This document shows positions 62,697 to 64,000 of a stretch of DNA of 64,000 nt, one piece after another. Location: positions 1-64,000 of the forward strand of contig NZ_SJSN01000020.1 in the NCBI RefSeq assembly GCF_004331675.1, written 5' to 3'. This stretch comes from Pedobacter frigidisoli. GTDB taxonomy: Bacteria; Bacteroidota; Bacteroidia; Sphingobacteriales; Sphingobacteriaceae. Each line of letters opens with the position of its first letter. The first letter of the stretch is position 1. The position numbers were made by a program, and so were the translations under genes. The notes under the pieces are model-generated. The model had not been told where the DNA came from. It did not search any database and saw nothing but the letters and a program-made list of their open reading frames with translations.

Positions 62697-63136
62697 ATGA
62701 AAATAGTAAAAGCCATAGTTGCAGGTTTTGCAGGAGCAATTGCCTTAAACATATTACATGAAACGGTTCGCAGGTTTGATGCAGATGCACCGCGAATAGA
62801 TCTTTTGGGAGAAGAAGCACTTTCTCGATCGCTGAATAGCCTAAACCTGGAATCGCCAACGGGCAATAACCTCTACGCTGCAACATTGGCTGGCGATATT
62901 ATTAGCAACGGAATTTATTATAGTGCCATCGGAATGGCAGGCAAAAGGAACATCTACGTTAAAGGCGCCATTGCAGGTTAACAGCTGGCTTAGGTGCCAT
63001 CAAACTTCCAGATAAAATGGGGCTTGATGATGAGCCTGTAACCAAAACAGATAAAACCAGGGTGCTCACGGTAGCATGGTACGTTTTCGGTGGATTAGTT
63101 ACCGCAGCGGTATTTGATCGCTTGGGGAGGGTCTGA
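62697..63136 (+). pseudogene. Frameshifted small membrane protein
   Basis: The first frame encodes 94 aa (MKIVKAIVAGFAGAIALNIL..., NNLYAATLAGDIISNGIYYS) and stops at 62979-62981. One base off, the reading continues without interruption: TAGLGAIKLPDKMGLDDEPV, then TRVLTVAWYVFGGLVTAAVF, ending at TGA 63134-63136. Rejoining them with one inserted base (GGT-TTA-ACA) gives a coherent protein of about 146 aa with two or three membrane helices. The shift sits in 'GCAGGTTAACAGC'. It is either a recent inactivation or a sequencing error. Function unknown. Confidence 0.75.
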
Positions 63137-63292
63137 TTTTTGGGTTTGATCTGCTTATCAAAACACCAATCCACTACAGCTAATTTTCTTAAAACTTATT
63201 TGAATTCCCCCAAGTTTATAATGATTTTACATCTTCCTGTAATTCATTTCCACTAATAAGGATAGCTTTGTTTCGCTCCTTTTCATTATTAA

Positions 63293-64000
63293 ATGGCAAA
63301 AAATAGAAATACAATCCCTACCGAAAATATTACCTTCAAAGATCGTCTTGCCTCCCTAAAAAACCTGCCAGGCTTTTTTAAATTGGTATGGCAAAGTAGT
63401 CCCAGCAAAACTGCCATCAGTTTTACACTGAGAATTTTACGTTCTGCGATGCCAGTCGCATTACTTTATGTAGGGAAATTGATTATTGATGAAGTTGTAG
63501 CCTTGAATGGCCATACCTCCAAGGATTTACATTATTTATGGGAATTAGTTGCTCTAGAATTTGCATTGGCCGTATTTACCGATGGACTGAATAGGATGAT
63601 TAACCTCACGGATAGTTTGCTGGGCGATTTGTTTTCCAACTATACCTCTATGCGAATAATGAAACATGCCGCAACTTTGGATTTAGATCAGTTTGAAGAT
63701 TCTGTGTTTTATGATAAGTTAGAACGTGCCAGACAGCAGACTGTGGGTAGAACGGTATTGCTGTCGCAGGTGATGGGCCAGATACAGGATTTTATCTCCA
63801 TGGCATTTCTCATCACTGGTTTAATTGCTTTCAATCCCTGGTTAATTCTACTTTTGTTACTGGCCATCATTCCATCTTTCCTTGGAGAATCTTATTTCAA
63901 TAGCAAGAACTATGCGTTATCTCGAAGTCAAACTCCAGAGCGCAGGGAACTAGATTATGTGCGTTACCTGGGCGCTAGTGATGAGACAGCAAAAGAGGTT
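63293..64000 (+). CDS. ABC transporter, permease domain (5' part)
   Basis: Partial gene, ATG at 63293, open for 236 codons to the window edge. The N-terminus is cytosolic, then membrane helices begin at AISFTLRILRSAMPVALLYV, ELVALEFALAVFTDGLNRMI and FISMAFLITGLIAFNPWLIL, the arrangement of a type-1 exporter half-transporter. The ATP-binding domain would lie beyond the window. A role in drug, lipid or peptide export is likely; the decayed HlyD adaptor 1.3 kb upstream on the other strand is not clearly its partner. Confidence 0.85.
   Translation, partial: MAKNRNTIPTENITFKDRLASLKNLPGFFKLVWQSSPSKTAISFTLRILRSAMPVALLYVGKLIIDEVVALNGHTSKDLHYLWELVALEFALAVFTDGLNRMINLTDSLLGDLFSNYTSMRIMKHAATLDLDQFEDSVFYDKLERARQQTVGRTVLLSQVMGQIQDFISMAFLITGLIAFNPWLILLLLLAIIPSFLGESYFNSKNYALSRSQTPERRELDYVRYLGASDETAKEV

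Overview
The window looks like a chromosomal segment of a Bacteroidota species, most probably Pedobacter or a close relative in the Sphingobacteriaceae. The reasons are low G+C, two SusC/SusD pairs, a FecI/FecR-type sigma/anti-sigma pair, a hybrid two-component system (HTCS), DUF4843, DUF5017, DUF4861 and DUF3667 proteins, an IS1182-family element, and a PL8 lyase whose motifs resemble the chondroitin AC lyase of Pedobacter heparinus. The genus is an inference from gene content; no rRNA is present.

Layout. 1-1070: 5' part of a sulfatase. 1.3-8.3 kb: mixed accessory region with a decayed SRPBCC gene, a GT39-type membrane glycosyltransferase, a TonB-dependent receptor with a small exported partner, a decayed outer-membrane barrel gene and a truncated lectin. 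8.3-10.1 kb: IS1182-family insertion sequence with perfect 20-bp inverted ends. 10.3-23.3 kb (all minus strand): one regulon running sigma factor, FecR anti-sigma, SusC with STN domain, SusD, DUF4843 lipoprotein, PKD-like lipoprotein, TlpA thioredoxin, thioredoxin-like protein, alpha/beta hydrolase. No glycoside hydrolase is present, so the nutrient it imports is unknown. 23.4-35.4 kb: a patchwork. It holds a collapsed sialate O-acetylesterase, a phosphonatase-like HAD enzyme, a truncated mobilisation module (relaxosome protein, relaxase, 3'-truncated MobC coupling protein), lspA, a pair of DUF3857/transglutaminase-like exported proteins, an OsmC stub, and a frameshifted tyrosine integrase abutting tRNA-Ala(GGC).

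35.4-39.6 kb: tandem repeats, a CAT-like acetyltransferase overlapping a HAD hydrolase, a divergent Crp/Fnr regulator with a perfect palindrome before its start, a repeat-rich gap, a flavodoxin-like reductase and a beta-carbonic anhydrase. 39.7-57.3 kb: a polysaccharide utilisation locus (PUL) for a uronic-acid-containing polysaccharide. SusC/SusD/DUF5017 bind and import, GH16 and PL8 cut outside or in the periplasm, GH88 removes the unsaturated uronate, and KduI/KduD (with DUF4861) convert it toward 2-keto-3-deoxygluconate. A divergent HTCS is the likely regulator. 57.6-64 kb: astacin-like lipoprotein protease, CPA1-type Na+/H+ antiporter, DUF3667 membrane protein, remnants of an HlyD adaptor gene, exported DinB-like protein, a frameshifted membrane-protein gene, and the start of an ABC transporter.

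The most notable overall feature is the number of broken genes: at least nine decayed, frameshifted or internally deleted loci, several of which show only when fragments in different frames are read together.
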